Assembly (NCBI RefSeq): GCF_028830055.1
Contig: NZ_CP101655.1
Location: forward strand, 3,355,229 to 3,419,228
Reading direction: 5' to 3'
Source: Pseudomonas serboccidentalis
GTDB lineage: Bacteria; Pseudomonadota; Gammaproteobacteria; Pseudomonadales; Pseudomonadaceae
Length of the DNA stretch: 64,000 nucleotides
Below are positions 15,252 through 23,723 of this stretch, piece after piece. The notes under the pieces are model-generated. The model saw nothing but the letters and a program-made list of their open reading frames with translations, was not told where the DNA came from and did no database searches. Numbering within the stretch: position 1 is the first letter of the stretch; every line of letters starts with the position of its first letter. A program made the translations under genes and the position numbers.

Positions 15252-18092
15252 ATGGCGACGTCGCTGTTTCACCACACCCCAACCCTGCGTAGCCACGACC
15301 CTCGGCACTTGCCGGTGCGTCAGGTGGAATACTTGCGTCAGGTCGCAGGTGAAGCAGCGCAGGCCCTCGTCAGCCGTCATCTGCATGACCCTGCCGGCCG
15401 CTTGGTGACACAGCGCGATCCGCGCCTTTTCGACGGTGCGTCGCCGCCCAATCTGCAAACGATCTATACGCTGGATGCTCGTCCGTTGTGTGTCGACAGC
15501 GTGGACGCCGGCTGGCGACTGATGTTGCCGGGGCTCGGCGGTGAAGAACGGCAACGCTGGGACCAGCGCGGCAACCACTGGCAGTATGAGCACGACTTAT
15601 TGCTCCGCGTGATCGCCGTCACTGAAAACGCGCAGGCCGGGACCGAGTGCTACAGCTACGCGGACCACAACGCGAATGCCGGGTTTAACCTGCGCGGCGC
15701 ATTGACCACGCAAACAGATCCGTCCGGCAACGTAGTGTTCAGCAGCTATAGCCTGCTCGGCCAGGGAATGAGTGAAACGCGCACCCTCGTCGACGCAACC
15801 GGCACCTTCACCACCCAGAGGCATTACGATCCGCTGGGCAATATATTGCAGCTCACCGACGCCGGCGGCCACCGGCAACAGTCGCAATACGACGTCGCCG
15901 GGCAGTTGCAGCAACTGTCGCTACAGCTGGCGGGCTCCGACACGGCGCAACCGGTGGTCAGCGAAACACGCTACAACGCTGACGGCCAGCTGATCGAGCA
16001 ACTGGCCGGCAACGGCGTTCGCCGCAGCCAGCATTACGATCCGGCCGACGCTCGTCTGCTCCGCTTGCTGGCGTACAAGGACCCGGCCGCTCCACTGCAG
16101 GACCTGCATTATGTCTACGACCCGGCAGGCAACATCCTGAGCATCGAGGACCACACTCTGGCCACGGTGTACTTTGCCAACCAGCGCGTCGATGGCAATC
16201 GACACTTTGTCTACGACTCGTTGTATCGCCTGATCGAAAGCCGCGGCTTCGAGGGCGAAACACCCCCACAATCGCCGGGGCTGCCGCAGCCGATTCAGCC
16301 CATCGATCCCGGGCAACGCTTCAACTACCGCGAATATTACCGGTATGACGAGGGCAACAACCTTGTCGAGTTACAGCATGTGCGTGAAGGCCACAACTTC
16401 ACTCAGCAGATGATCATCGATCCACACAGCAACCGAGGGGTACGCTGGAAAACCGGTGATCCCGAACCGGTCTTCGCTGAACACTTCGACCTGCACGGTA
16501 ATCAACTGCGTCTGCAACCCGGCACCCAGCCACTGCTGTGGGACAACCGCGATCAACTGGCCCGTGCGACATTGCTGCAGCACAGCAATGGTCTGCCCGA
16601 CGATGAGGAAATCTATCGCTACAGCCAGGGTGAGCGCGTCTACAAGTGCTCACTGAGCCATACCCCGTCAGTCACGCACCGCCGCGAGGTACGTTATCTG
16701 CCGGGGCTGGAAATCCACGCCCGCAGCGACGGCCAGCACCTGCACGTCATCATCCTGCCCGGCGTCCGCTGCCTGCACTGGCTCAGTGGTCGGCCACCTG
16801 GACTGGAAGACGATCAACTGCGTTACAGCCTCGACGATCACCTCGGTTCCTGCGCACTGGAACTGGACCACCGCGCCGCCGTCATCAGCCTGGAGCATTA
16901 CTACCCGTTCGGTGGCACAGCGTGGTGGGCTGCCCGCTCAGCGCTTGAAGCCAGCTACAAAACCATCCGCTACTCGGGTCAGGAGATGGACGCCAGCGGT
17001 CTCTATTATTACGGCGCCCGCTATTACGCACCGTGGCTGCAACGCTGGATCAGTGCCGACCCGGCCGGGGATGTCGATGGACTGAATCTGTATGCCTTTG
17101 TCGGTAACAATCCGGCAGGTTTCATCGACACCGATGGCCGGGCCCTGAGCGATTTTCTTCAGCCCGAAACCCGCGAGGAACGTGACCTGAGAAAGGCACG
17201 AGGCGCCGAGCAGAATCGACGACGCCGAGCACGGGTGGAATTGTCATCTCAGGTCGAACGGCATTTGAACATTCTGGCCCTGTCATTGCGCCGTGGTCTG
17301 GATGCTCAACAGCAGATTCTCAATCACCGCACGACATCTGACTTCGCCGGCTCGACCCTGCGCCGCAGTGCGACGCATATCGCTGGACAGGTGGTCGCCT
17401 ATGGTGGCGGAATCGCAGTGGGCATCGGTGCCCAGGCGCTGGGCGTTGCAGCCCCGGGCGTAGGCAACGTGGCAGGGGTTGTGATCGGATTCGCGGCGAA
17501 AAAAACCATCAGCCTGCTGTGGGACTATGCAGCCGAACGCACAGGCGCCAGCGCCTCGATCAAATTCAAGGCCAGCCGGGTATCGGCCGAAAAAATCATC
17601 AAGAAGGCCGAGTACAAGACTATGTCGCCCTTGAGCTACATGGAGCAGAAGTACGCAAAAATGCTTCCTGACACGCAAAAAGGCGCGTTCAAGGGCTTGA
17701 AGGAAAGCACCAGCACCGCCATCAGTCTGGGGGCCAAACAGATCACCCCGAGCATGGCAGCCGAGGTCAGTGCTACCGCCAGCGCCCTGCTGGGTGCTGT
17801 GGAAATCGGCCATGAAATCGCCGGTGCTGTCGGCGGTCTGACAGCGGAAAAAATTGCCCAGGGCGAGCGCAACCTGACGGGTCTGATCGATACCCTGCAA
17901 GGCAATCTGTCCGAAGTTGCCAATTATTTCGAAATAGCCGGTGTCGATGCCATTCACACCTTCGGCCTGTTCAAGGATAGCCCCGGCGACAGCGTCGAAA
18001 GCCTGACACAGACAACCCAGGCAGTGATCACCGAACTGGCCTACGCCAGAACCATGCTGCTCTCACATTCACACAAATTCAGCCATGTCTGA
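15252..18092 (+). CDS. tccC: Tc toxin subunit TcC (RHS core) with unknown C-terminal effector, copy 3
   Basis: The third TcC, 946 residues, starting 32 bases after copy 2 behind CCGAGAG. The core (residues 1-628) again ends LYYYGARYYAPWLQRWISAD and VGNNPAGFIDTDG. The tail opens with a highly charged arginine-rich stretch (REERDLRKARGAEQNRRRR), followed by a glycine-rich hydrophobic segment (YGGGIAVGIGAQALGVAAP) and helices that include GERNLTGLIDTLQGNL. That last motif resembles LDELTGYLDSQQAGL of copy 2, suggesting distant homology of the tails. All three TcC genes are intact. One TcB could therefore pair with any of three payloads, as in Photorhabdus, where several tccC genes serve one tcdB. 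Confidence 0.92.
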   Translation: MATSLFHHTPTLRSHDPRHLPVRQVEYLRQVAGEAAQALVSRHLHDPAGRLVTQRDPRLFDGASPPNLQTIYTLDARPLCVDSVDAGWRLMLPGLGGEERQRWDQRGNHWQYEHDLLLRVIAVTENAQAGTECYSYADHNANAGFNLRGALTTQTDPSGNVVFSSYSLLGQGMSETRTLVDATGTFTTQRHYDPLGNILQLTDAGGHRQQSQYDVAGQLQQLSLQLAGSDTAQPVVSETRYNADGQLIEQLAGNGVRRSQHYDPADARLLRLLAYKDPAAPLQDLHYVYDPAGNILSIEDHTLATVYFANQRVDGNRHFVYDSLYRLIESRGFEGETPPQSPGLPQPIQPIDPGQRFNYREYYRYDEGNNLVELQHVREGHNFTQQMIIDPHSNRGVRWKTGDPEPVFAEHFDLHGNQLRLQPGTQPLLWDNRDQLARATLLQHSNGLPDDEEIYRYSQGERVYKCSLSHTPSVTHRREVRYLPGLEIHARSDGQHLHVIILPGVRCLHWLSGRPPGLEDDQLRYSLDDHLGSCALELDHRAAVISLEHYYPFGGTAWWAARSALEASYKTIRYSGQEMDASGLYYYGARYYAPWLQRWISADPAGDVDGLNLYAFVGNNPAGFIDTDGRALSDFLQPETREERDLRKARGAEQNRRRRARVELSSQVERHLNILALSLRRGLDAQQQILNHRTTSDFAGSTLRRSATHIAGQVVAYGGGIAVGIGAQALGVAAPGVGNVAGVVIGFAAKKTISLLWDYAAERTGASASIKFKASRVSAEKIIKKAEYKTMSPLSYMEQKYAKMLPDTQKGAFKGLKESTSTAISLGAKQITPSMAAEVSATASALLGAVEIGHEIAGAVGGLTAEKIAQGERNLTGLIDTLQGNLSEVANYFEIAGVDAIHTFGLFKDSPGDSVESLTQTTQAVITELAYARTMLLSHSHKFSHV

Positions 18093-18116
18093 TCAGGTAA
18101 CGCGTCAGGCGAACAG

Positions 18117-18157
18117 GACGGGCAGGCGCATGCTATCGTGCCCGCCCGTCCCTTTAT
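18117..18157 (+). terminator. Hairpin closing the Tc cluster
   Basis: GGACGGGC (18117-18124) pairs with GCCCGTCC (18145-18152), followed by CTTTAT. The T-run is weak. It lies between the last tccC stop and the sensor kinase start. Confidence 0.5.
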
Positions 18158-18170
18158 CCATTAGCCCAGC

Positions 18171-19931
18171 ATGCTGCCGACTTCCCGTACCCTGCGTCTG
18201 TCGCTGTACACCCTGCTGATCATCGCCGGTGCGGCCATCGCCGCCACCCTTGCCATCCGCCACGCCGAACGTCAGGCGCTGGAGGAAGACGCCACCCGCG
18301 CCAGCCAGCAATTGGCGCTGTATGCCAACTCCCTGCACACCCTGATCGACCGCTATCGCGCCCTGCCCGCCGTGCTGGCGCTGGACCCGCAATTGCGCGG
18401 GGCGCTGGCCGGGCCGGTCGATGCCGAACAGCAGAACGCGCTGAATCTGAAACTGGAAAAGATCAACGGCGCGGCGCAGTCCTCGACCCTCGAACTGCTC
18501 GATCGTACCGGCCTCGCGGTGGCGGCGAGCAACTGGCGTCTGCCCAGCAGTTATGTCGGCCACAATTACGGTTTTCGCCCGTACTTCAGTCAGACCCGCA
18601 CCCAGGGCACCGGACGTTTTTATGCGGTGGGCGTGACCAGTGGCATCCCCGGTTATTTTCTGTCCAGTGCCGTGCTGGGCGACAACGATGAGTTCCTCGG
18701 GGCGATGGTGGTCAAGCTGGAGTTCCCGGAGCTGGAGCGCGAATGGAGCCAGGGCAGCGACACGCTATTGGTCAGCGATGCGCGCGGGATCATTTTCATC
18801 GCCAATCAGCCCGGCTGGCGCTATCGCTCGTTGCGGCCGCTGGACAGCCGCGATATGGCCGAGATCAAGCGCACGCGCCAGTACGACAAGCAATCGCTGA
18901 GCCCGCTGACGCACTTGTCACTGCGCCACTTCGACGACAACAGCGACCTGCGCCGGGTCGAAGGCCCGCAGGGCACGGCGGATTATCTGTGGGAGTCGCT
19001 GCCACTCACTGCCGAAGGCTGGACCTTGCATCTGTTGCGGCGCCCGCAAGTGGCCTTCGAAGATTTACGCAACGCCGGGTTGGCCGCTGCCGGGGTGTGG
19101 CTGGCACTGGTGTTTCTGCTGTTGTTCCTCAACCAGCGCTGGCGCCTGGCGAAAGTCCGCCAGCGCAACCGCGCAGAACTCGAACAACTGGTCGAAGAAC
19201 GCACCCGCGACCTGCGCACCGCTCAGGACGGTCTGGTGCAATCGGCCAAGCTCGCGGCGCTGGGGCAGATGTCCGCAGCACTGGCCCACGAAATCAATCA
19301 GCCGCTGACCGCGCAACGCATGCAGCTCGCGACGCTGCGCCTGCTGCTCGACCATGGCCGCGTCGATGACGCGTACAAGGCGCTCAAACCGGTGGACGAC
19401 ATGCTCACGCGCATGGCGTCGCTCACCGGCCACCTGAAAACCTTCGCCCGCAAGAGCCCCAGCGGCCTGCGCGAACGGCTGGATCTGGCGACGGTGGTCG
19501 ACCAGTCGCTGCAACTGCTCGACGCTCGTCTGCGCGACGAACAGATCAGCCTGGTGCTGCACCTGACGCGTCCGGCGTGGGTGCGTGGCGATGCGATACG
19601 CCTCGAACAGGTGCTGATCAATCTGTTGCGCAACGCCCTCGACGCGATGCAGGGCAAACCGTGCAAACGCCTGGAAATTCGCCTGGAAGTTGACGAACAA
19701 CTGTGGCGCCTGAGCGTAATCGACAATGGCGGCGGGATTGCACAAGAGCACCTGAATCAGGTGTTCGACCCGTTCTTCACCACTAAACCCGTGGGTGACG
19801 GCCTCGGTCTGGGGCTGGCGGTATCCTTCGCTATCGTGCATGAATCCGGCGGCCGTTTGAGCGCCGAAAATGGCGAGTCCGGTGCGGTGTTCACCCTGAC
19901 CCTGCCGATCGATCTGGAGGCGCACATCTGA
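18171..19931 (+). CDS. mifS: Sensor histidine kinase, DctB/MifS type
   Basis: A 586-residue membrane kinase. A first membrane segment (residues 8-28), a periplasmic double-Cache sensor of about 270 residues and a second segment near 303-322 are followed by a coiled coil. The HisKA domain has phospho-acceptor His373 in ALAHEINQPLT, and the ATPase domain has N, G1 and G2 boxes (INLLRNALDAM, VIDNGGGIA, GDGLGLGLAVS). DctB relatives sense C4/C5-dicarboxylates. The adjacent NtrC-type regulator and KgtP-like permease point to P. aeruginosa MifS, which controls alpha-ketoglutarate use. Size and layout fit, but DctB itself cannot be excluded. The stop overlaps the next start (TGATG). No clear ribosome site precedes the chosen ATG. 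Confidence 0.85.
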   Translation: MLPTSRTLRLSLYTLLIIAGAAIAATLAIRHAERQALEEDATRASQQLALYANSLHTLIDRYRALPAVLALDPQLRGALAGPVDAEQQNALNLKLEKINGAAQSSTLELLDRTGLAVAASNWRLPSSYVGHNYGFRPYFSQTRTQGTGRFYAVGVTSGIPGYFLSSAVLGDNDEFLGAMVVKLEFPELEREWSQGSDTLLVSDARGIIFIANQPGWRYRSLRPLDSRDMAEIKRTRQYDKQSLSPLTHLSLRHFDDNSDLRRVEGPQGTADYLWESLPLTAEGWTLHLLRRPQVAFEDLRNAGLAAAGVWLALVFLLLFLNQRWRLAKVRQRNRAELEQLVEERTRDLRTAQDGLVQSAKLAALGQMSAALAHEINQPLTAQRMQLATLRLLLDHGRVDDAYKALKPVDDMLTRMASLTGHLKTFARKSPSGLRERLDLATVVDQSLQLLDARLRDEQISLVLHLTRPAWVRGDAIRLEQVLINLLRNALDAMQGKPCKRLEIRLEVDEQLWRLSVIDNGGGIAQEHLNQVFDPFFTTKPVGDGLGLGLAVSFAIVHESGGRLSAENGESGAVFTLTLPIDLEAHI

Positions 19932-21259
19932 TGCTCAATTCGGTGATGGTGGTCGATGACGAAAGCAGTATTCGCAGCGCTGTCGAACAGTGGCTGAGCC
20001 TGTCGGGATTCGAGGTGCAGTTGTTCAGCCGCGCCGAAGATTGCCTGGCGGTACTGCCCGCGCACTTCCCCGGGGTGATTCTCAGCGATGTGCGCATGCC
20101 CGGGCTCAGTGGCCTGCAGTTGTTGGCCGAAGTGCAGCGCCGTGACGCCGACCTGCCGGTGATTCTGCTGACCGGCCACGGCGATGTGCCGATGGCGGTC
20201 GAAGCCATGCGCGACGGTGCCTACGACTTTCTGGAAAAACCGTTCAGCCCGGAAACCCTGCTCGGCAGCCTGCGCCGGGCGCTCGACAAGCGTCGGCTGG
20301 TAATGGAAAACCGCGCCCTGCACGAACAGGCCGACCACCGCGCCAGGCTCGATGCCACGCTGCTCGGCGTGTCCCGTGGCATGCAGACCTTGCGCCGGCA
20401 GGTGCTGGATCTGGCGGCGCTGCCGGTCAACGTGTTGATCCGTGGCGAAACCGGCAGCGGCAAGGAACTGATCGCCCGCTGCCTGCACGACTTCGGCCCG
20501 CGCGCGGACAAACCGTTTGTGGCGCTCAACTGTGCGGCGATCCCCGAGCAACTGTTCGAGGCTGAATTGTTCGGCCACGAGAGCGGCGCCTTCACCGGCG
20601 CCTCTGGCAAGCGCATCGGCAAGCTGGAGTACGCCGACGGCGGCACACTGTTTCTCGATGAAATCGAAAGCATGCCGCTGGCCCAGCAGGTGAAACTGCT
20701 GCGAGTGTTGCAGGAACAGAAGCTGGAGCGCCTGGGCTCGAACCAGAGCATTCGCGTCGACCTGCGGATCGTCGCCGCGACCAAACCCGACTTGCTCGAT
20801 GAAGCCCGGGCCGGACGCTTTCGTGAGGACCTGGCCTATCGCCTGAACGTCGCCGAGCTGCGCCTGCCGCCACTGCGCGATCGCCGCGAAGACATTCCGC
20901 TGCTGTTCGAGTCGTTTGCCTTCAGCGCCGCTCAGCGCCTGGGCCGCACCTTCCCGCCGTTGAGCGGAGCGCAATTGAGCCACCTGCTCAGCCACGACTG
21001 GCCGGGCAATGTGCGTGAACTGGCGAACGTCGCCGAGCGTCAGGTGCTGGGGCTGGACGAGCCGGTGCAGGGCATCGACCCGGGCCAGTCCCTCGCCGCG
21101 CAGCAGGAAGCCTTCGAAGCCCAATGCCTGCGCGCCGCGCTGACCCGGCACAAGGGTGACGTGAAAGCGGTGCTGGAGGAGTTGCAGCTGCCGCGCCGCA
21201 CGTTCAATGAGAAGCTGCAGCGGCATGGGTTGAGTCGGGAGATGTTTGTCAGCTCCTAA
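19931..21259 (+). CDS. mifR: Sigma-54-dependent response regulator, DctD/MifR type
   Basis: A 442-residue NtrC-family activator. The receiver domain (residues 1-120) has the acidic pair in VVDDESS and phospho-acceptor Asp53 in LSDVRMPG. The AAA+ domain (about 145-370) has Walker A GETGSGKE, the sigma-54 contact loop GAFTGA, Walker B GGTLFLDEIE and arginine fingers. A Fis-type helix-turn-helix lies at the end (KAVLEELQLPRRTFNEKL). It should activate sigma-54 promoters once phosphorylated by the kinase encoded just upstream. The likely target is the permease gene that follows, which has a -24/-12 promoter and paired upstream palindromes. The TGATG start is coupled to the kinase gene. Confidence 0.88.
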   Translation: MLNSVMVVDDESSIRSAVEQWLSLSGFEVQLFSRAEDCLAVLPAHFPGVILSDVRMPGLSGLQLLAEVQRRDADLPVILLTGHGDVPMAVEAMRDGAYDFLEKPFSPETLLGSLRRALDKRRLVMENRALHEQADHRARLDATLLGVSRGMQTLRRQVLDLAALPVNVLIRGETGSGKELIARCLHDFGPRADKPFVALNCAAIPEQLFEAELFGHESGAFTGASGKRIGKLEYADGGTLFLDEIESMPLAQQVKLLRVLQEQKLERLGSNQSIRVDLRIVAATKPDLLDEARAGRFREDLAYRLNVAELRLPPLRDRREDIPLLFESFAFSAAQRLGRTFPPLSGAQLSHLLSHDWPGNVRELANVAERQVLGLDEPVQGIDPGQSLAAQQEAFEAQCLRAALTRHKGDVKAVLEELQLPRRTFNEKLQRHGLSREMFVSS

Positions 21260-21263
21260 GATC

Positions 21264-21349
21264 AAAAGATCGCAGCCTTCGGCAGCTCCTACCGTTTCAC
21301 CGTCGTCCACAGATTTCCTGTAGGCGCTGCCGCAGGCTGCGATCTTTTA
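21264..21349. repeat. REP pair, class B
   Basis: Inverted arms AAAAGATCGCAGCCTTCGGC and GCGCTGCCGCAGGCTGCGAT around a short spacer, immediately after mifR. Confidence 0.85.
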
Positions 21350-21395
21350 AGCGATTTTCCGCTCAATCAAATCAAACAATAAGCGGATTTCCGCT
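21350..21395 (+). promoter_or_regulatory. Two candidate enhancer sites for the sigma-54 activator
   Basis: AGCGATTTTCCGCT (21350-21363) and AGCGGATTTCCGCT (21382-21395) are near-identical. The second is a perfect 6-2-6 inverted repeat. Their centres are 32 bp apart (three helical turns), at about -107 and -75 from the predicted start point. This is the usual arrangement for an NtrC-type dimer pair, so MifR is the likely binder. Confidence 0.65.
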
Positions 21396-21437
21396 CATTC
21401 AATCTTGCCACCCCCTCTAAACCGGCCCTCTCCCCGT

Positions 21438-21453
21438 TGGCACAGCTCCTGCT
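21438..21453 (+). promoter_or_regulatory. Sigma-54 promoter of kgtP
   Basis: TGGCACAGCTCCTGCT has the invariant GG and GC with ten bases between them and seven further consensus bases. The transcript should start near 21464, about 50 bases before the permease ATG. Confidence 0.82.
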
Positions 21454-21488
21454 ATAGCCCCAGCAGGCTGCGTTTTAACGCGCTCCAC

Positions 21489-21496
21489 AAAAACAA
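21489..21496 (+). promoter_or_regulatory. Crc/Hfq-type CA motif before kgtP
   Basis: AAAAACAA matches AANAANAA and lies in the 5' leader just before the AAGGA ribosome site. Such sites let Hfq with Crc block translation in Pseudomonas when preferred carbon is present. Confidence 0.55.
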
Positions 21497-21515
21497 TTAA
21501 ACGAAGGATCCTTCA

Positions 21516-22835
21516 ATGGATAACTCCAACGCCCTGCCCCTTGGGTCGGCTGCCGCGCCCGCCAAAGCAAGAACCACCGCCAGCCGGATCAAATCGATTT
21601 TCAGCGGTTCTGTCGGCAACATGGTCGAGTGGTACGACTGGTACGTCTACGCCGCCTTCTCGCTGTACTTCGCCAAGACCTTCTTCCCCGCCGGTTCCAC
21701 CACCGCCCAACTGATGAACACCGCCGCGATCTTCGCCGTAGGTTTCCTGATGCGCCCGATCGGTGGCTGGCTGATGGGTCTGTACGCGGACAAGGTCGGT
21801 CGCAAGAAAGCCTTGATGGCCTCGGTTTATTTGATGTGCTTCGGCTCGCTGCTGATCGCTCTGAGCCCGAACTACGAAACCATCGGCATCGGCGCGCCGA
21901 TCCTGCTGGTGTTCGCGCGACTGCTGCAAGGCCTGTCAGTCGGCGGCGAGTACGGCACCTCGGCCACCTACCTCTCGGAGATGGCGACCAAGGAACGTCG
22001 CGGCTTCTTCTCCAGCTTCCAGTACGTGACCCTGATCTCCGGCCAGCTCATCGCGCTGGGCGTACTGATCGTGCTGCAGAACATGCTGACCACTGAGCAG
22101 CTGTACGCGTGGGGCTGGCGTATTCCGTTCGCCATCGGCGCACTGTGCGCCATCGTCGCGCTGTACCTGCGTCGCGGCATGGAAGAAACCGAGTCGTTCA
22201 CCAAGAAAGAGAAGTCCAAGGAAAGCGCGATGCGCACCTTGATGCGCCACCCGAAAGAACTGCTGACCGTGGTCGGCCTGACCATGGGCGGTACGCTGGC
22301 GTTCTACACCTACACCACCTACATGCAGAAATACCTGGTGAACACCGTCGGCATGAGCATCTCCGACTCGACCACCATTTCTGCCGCCACGCTGTTCCTG
22401 TTCATGTGCCTGCAACCGATCATCGGTGGCCTGTCCGATAAAATCGGTCGTCGCCCGATCCTGATCGCCTTCGGCGTGCTCGGGACGATCTTCACCGTGC
22501 CGATCCTGATGACCCTGCACACCATCCAGAGCTGGTGGGGCGCGTTCTTCCTGATCATGGCGGCACTGATCATCGTCAGCGGCTACACCTCGATCAACGC
22601 CGTGGTGAAGGCCGAGCTGTTCCCGACCGAAATCCGCGCGCTGGGCGTCGGCCTGCCGTACGCACTGACCGTGTCGATCTTCGGCGGTACCGCCGAATAC
22701 ATCGCGCTGTGGTTCAAGAGCATCGGCATGGAAACCGGTTACTACTGGTACGTGACCGCGTGCATCGCGGTGTCGCTGCTGGTGTACATCACCATGAAAG
22801 ACACGCAGAAACACTCGCGGATCGTGACTGACTGA
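21516..22835 (+). CDS. kgtP: Alpha-ketoglutarate permease, MFS (KgtP family)
   Basis: A 439-residue, 12-segment inner-membrane proton symporter for alpha-ketoglutarate. It shares long stretches with E. coli KgtP: NMVEWYDWYVYAAFSLYFA, GFLMRPIGGWLMG, LLQGLSVGGEYGTSATYLSE, FYTYTTYMQKYLVNT and IEIRALGVGLPYA-like TEIRALGVGLPYA. The loop motif DKVGRKKA after segment 2 is the MFS signature. In P. aeruginosa the corresponding permease (PA5530) depends on MifR and sigma-54. Here the permease sits next to the two-component genes, and its leader shows a sigma-54 promoter, upstream sites and a CA motif. The start ATG follows GAAGGATCC. A related C4-dicarboxylate specificity is possible. Confidence 0.9.
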   Translation: MDNSNALPLGSAAAPAKARTTASRIKSIFSGSVGNMVEWYDWYVYAAFSLYFAKTFFPAGSTTAQLMNTAAIFAVGFLMRPIGGWLMGLYADKVGRKKALMASVYLMCFGSLLIALSPNYETIGIGAPILLVFARLLQGLSVGGEYGTSATYLSEMATKERRGFFSSFQYVTLISGQLIALGVLIVLQNMLTTEQLYAWGWRIPFAIGALCAIVALYLRRGMEETESFTKKEKSKESAMRTLMRHPKELLTVVGLTMGGTLAFYTYTTYMQKYLVNTVGMSISDSTTISAATLFLFMCLQPIIGGLSDKIGRRPILIAFGVLGTIFTVPILMTLHTIQSWWGAFFLIMAALIIVSGYTSINAVVKAELFPTEIRALGVGLPYALTVSIFGGTAEYIALWFKSIGMETGYYWYVTACIAVSLLVYITMKDTQKHSRIVTD

Positions 22836-22878
22836 TCGTGTTCATGCAGCCACTGCAACGGTGGCTGTGATGGCCCCT

Positions 22879-22952
22879 TCGCGAGCAAGCTCGCTCCCAC
22901 ATTGGAACTGTGATCAACACAAATCCCCTGTGGGAGCGAGCTTGCTCGCGAA
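22879..22952. repeat. REP pair, class A variant
   Basis: TTCGCGAGCAAGCTCGCTCC and its inverse GGAGCGAGCTTGCTCGCGAA, in the convergent gap between kgtP and the COG4705 gene. Confidence 0.85.
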
Positions 22953-22973
22953 TACGGGCAACGCGGTATCAGG

Positions 22974-23723
22974 TCAAACGGCAATCTGCGGCTTGCCATA
23001 GCGTTTCTGCACATACGACGCACCGACAATCATCACCAGCAGAATCCCCGCCAGCACTGCCGACGAGCCGATGGTGCCGAAGTCCAGACCACCCTTCTCA
23101 TGAGTTTTGGTCATCAAGTCGCCCAGGGTCGCACCGAACGGCCGGGTCAGCACGAACGCTACCCAGAACAGCAGCACAGTCGAAATCTTCGTGAAGTATT
23201 TGAGCGCCACGACCACGGCAATGGTCGAGCCGATCAGCAGTGCGCCACCGGCAAAGCCCAGGCCCGAATCATCGGCCAGGTAGTCGCCCAGCGCGGTGCC
23301 CAGGGTGTTGGAAAACAGAATCGCCATCCAGTAGAACATCTCGCCCCGCAAGGTCTGCACCTTGTTGACGTTCAGCGAATCGCCGCTCAGGCGCCAGGCC
23401 GCGAAGATCGCCAGCAGAATCGCAATCAGGATCATCGACCCGGTGGCGTAACCCAGTTCGAGGGTGCGGTCCATGAAGTCGGACATGGTGGTGCCGGCGG
23501 TGCTGGTGGACAGAATCACGATCCAGTACAGCAGCGGCTTGTAGGTCCTGGCCATCAATTGGGTGATCAGCGTCAGCACGAATACGCTGATCAGGATCAG
23601 CGAGCTGAGGGCGTACCCGACGTTGAGGGTCATCGACAGCAAATCCCCCGCGGTTTCCCCCAGGGTCGTCGCGCAGATTTTCATGACCCAGAACGCCAGG
23701 GTGATTTGAGGCAGTTTATTCAT
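22974..23723 (-). CDS. Uncharacterised polytopic membrane protein with four internal repeats (COG4705-like)
   Basis: A 249-residue, mostly hydrophobic protein predicted to cross the membrane about eight times. The sequence divides into four units, each opening with a similar motif: TTLGETAGDLLS, STAGTTMSDFMD, NTLGTALGDYLA and RPFGATLGDLMT. The small-residue plus aspartate pattern (G-x-x-x-G/S-D) in a membrane context suggests ion or small-solute handling, but this is inference; the family has no assigned function that I know of. The start at 23723 (MNKLPQITLAF) follows CTGGAG and begins directly with the first repeat. A longer reading to 23813 adds a polar segment unlike the family. It converges on kgtP. 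Confidence 0.8.
   Translation of the reverse strand: MNKLPQITLAFWVMKICATTLGETAGDLLSMTLNVGYALSSLILISVFVLTLITQLMARTYKPLLYWIVILSTSTAGTTMSDFMDRTLELGYATGSMILIAILLAIFAAWRLSGDSLNVNKVQTLRGEMFYWMAILFSNTLGTALGDYLADDSGLGFAGGALLIGSTIAVVVALKYFTKISTVLLFWVAFVLTRPFGATLGDLMTKTHEKGGLDFGTIGSSAVLAGILLVMIVGASYVQKRYGKPQIAV

Noticed and set aside
19757..21310. Minus-strand open frame of 517 codons opposite mifR
   Set aside because: Shadow of a well-conserved NtrC-type gene; H/Q/A-rich composition with no domain.
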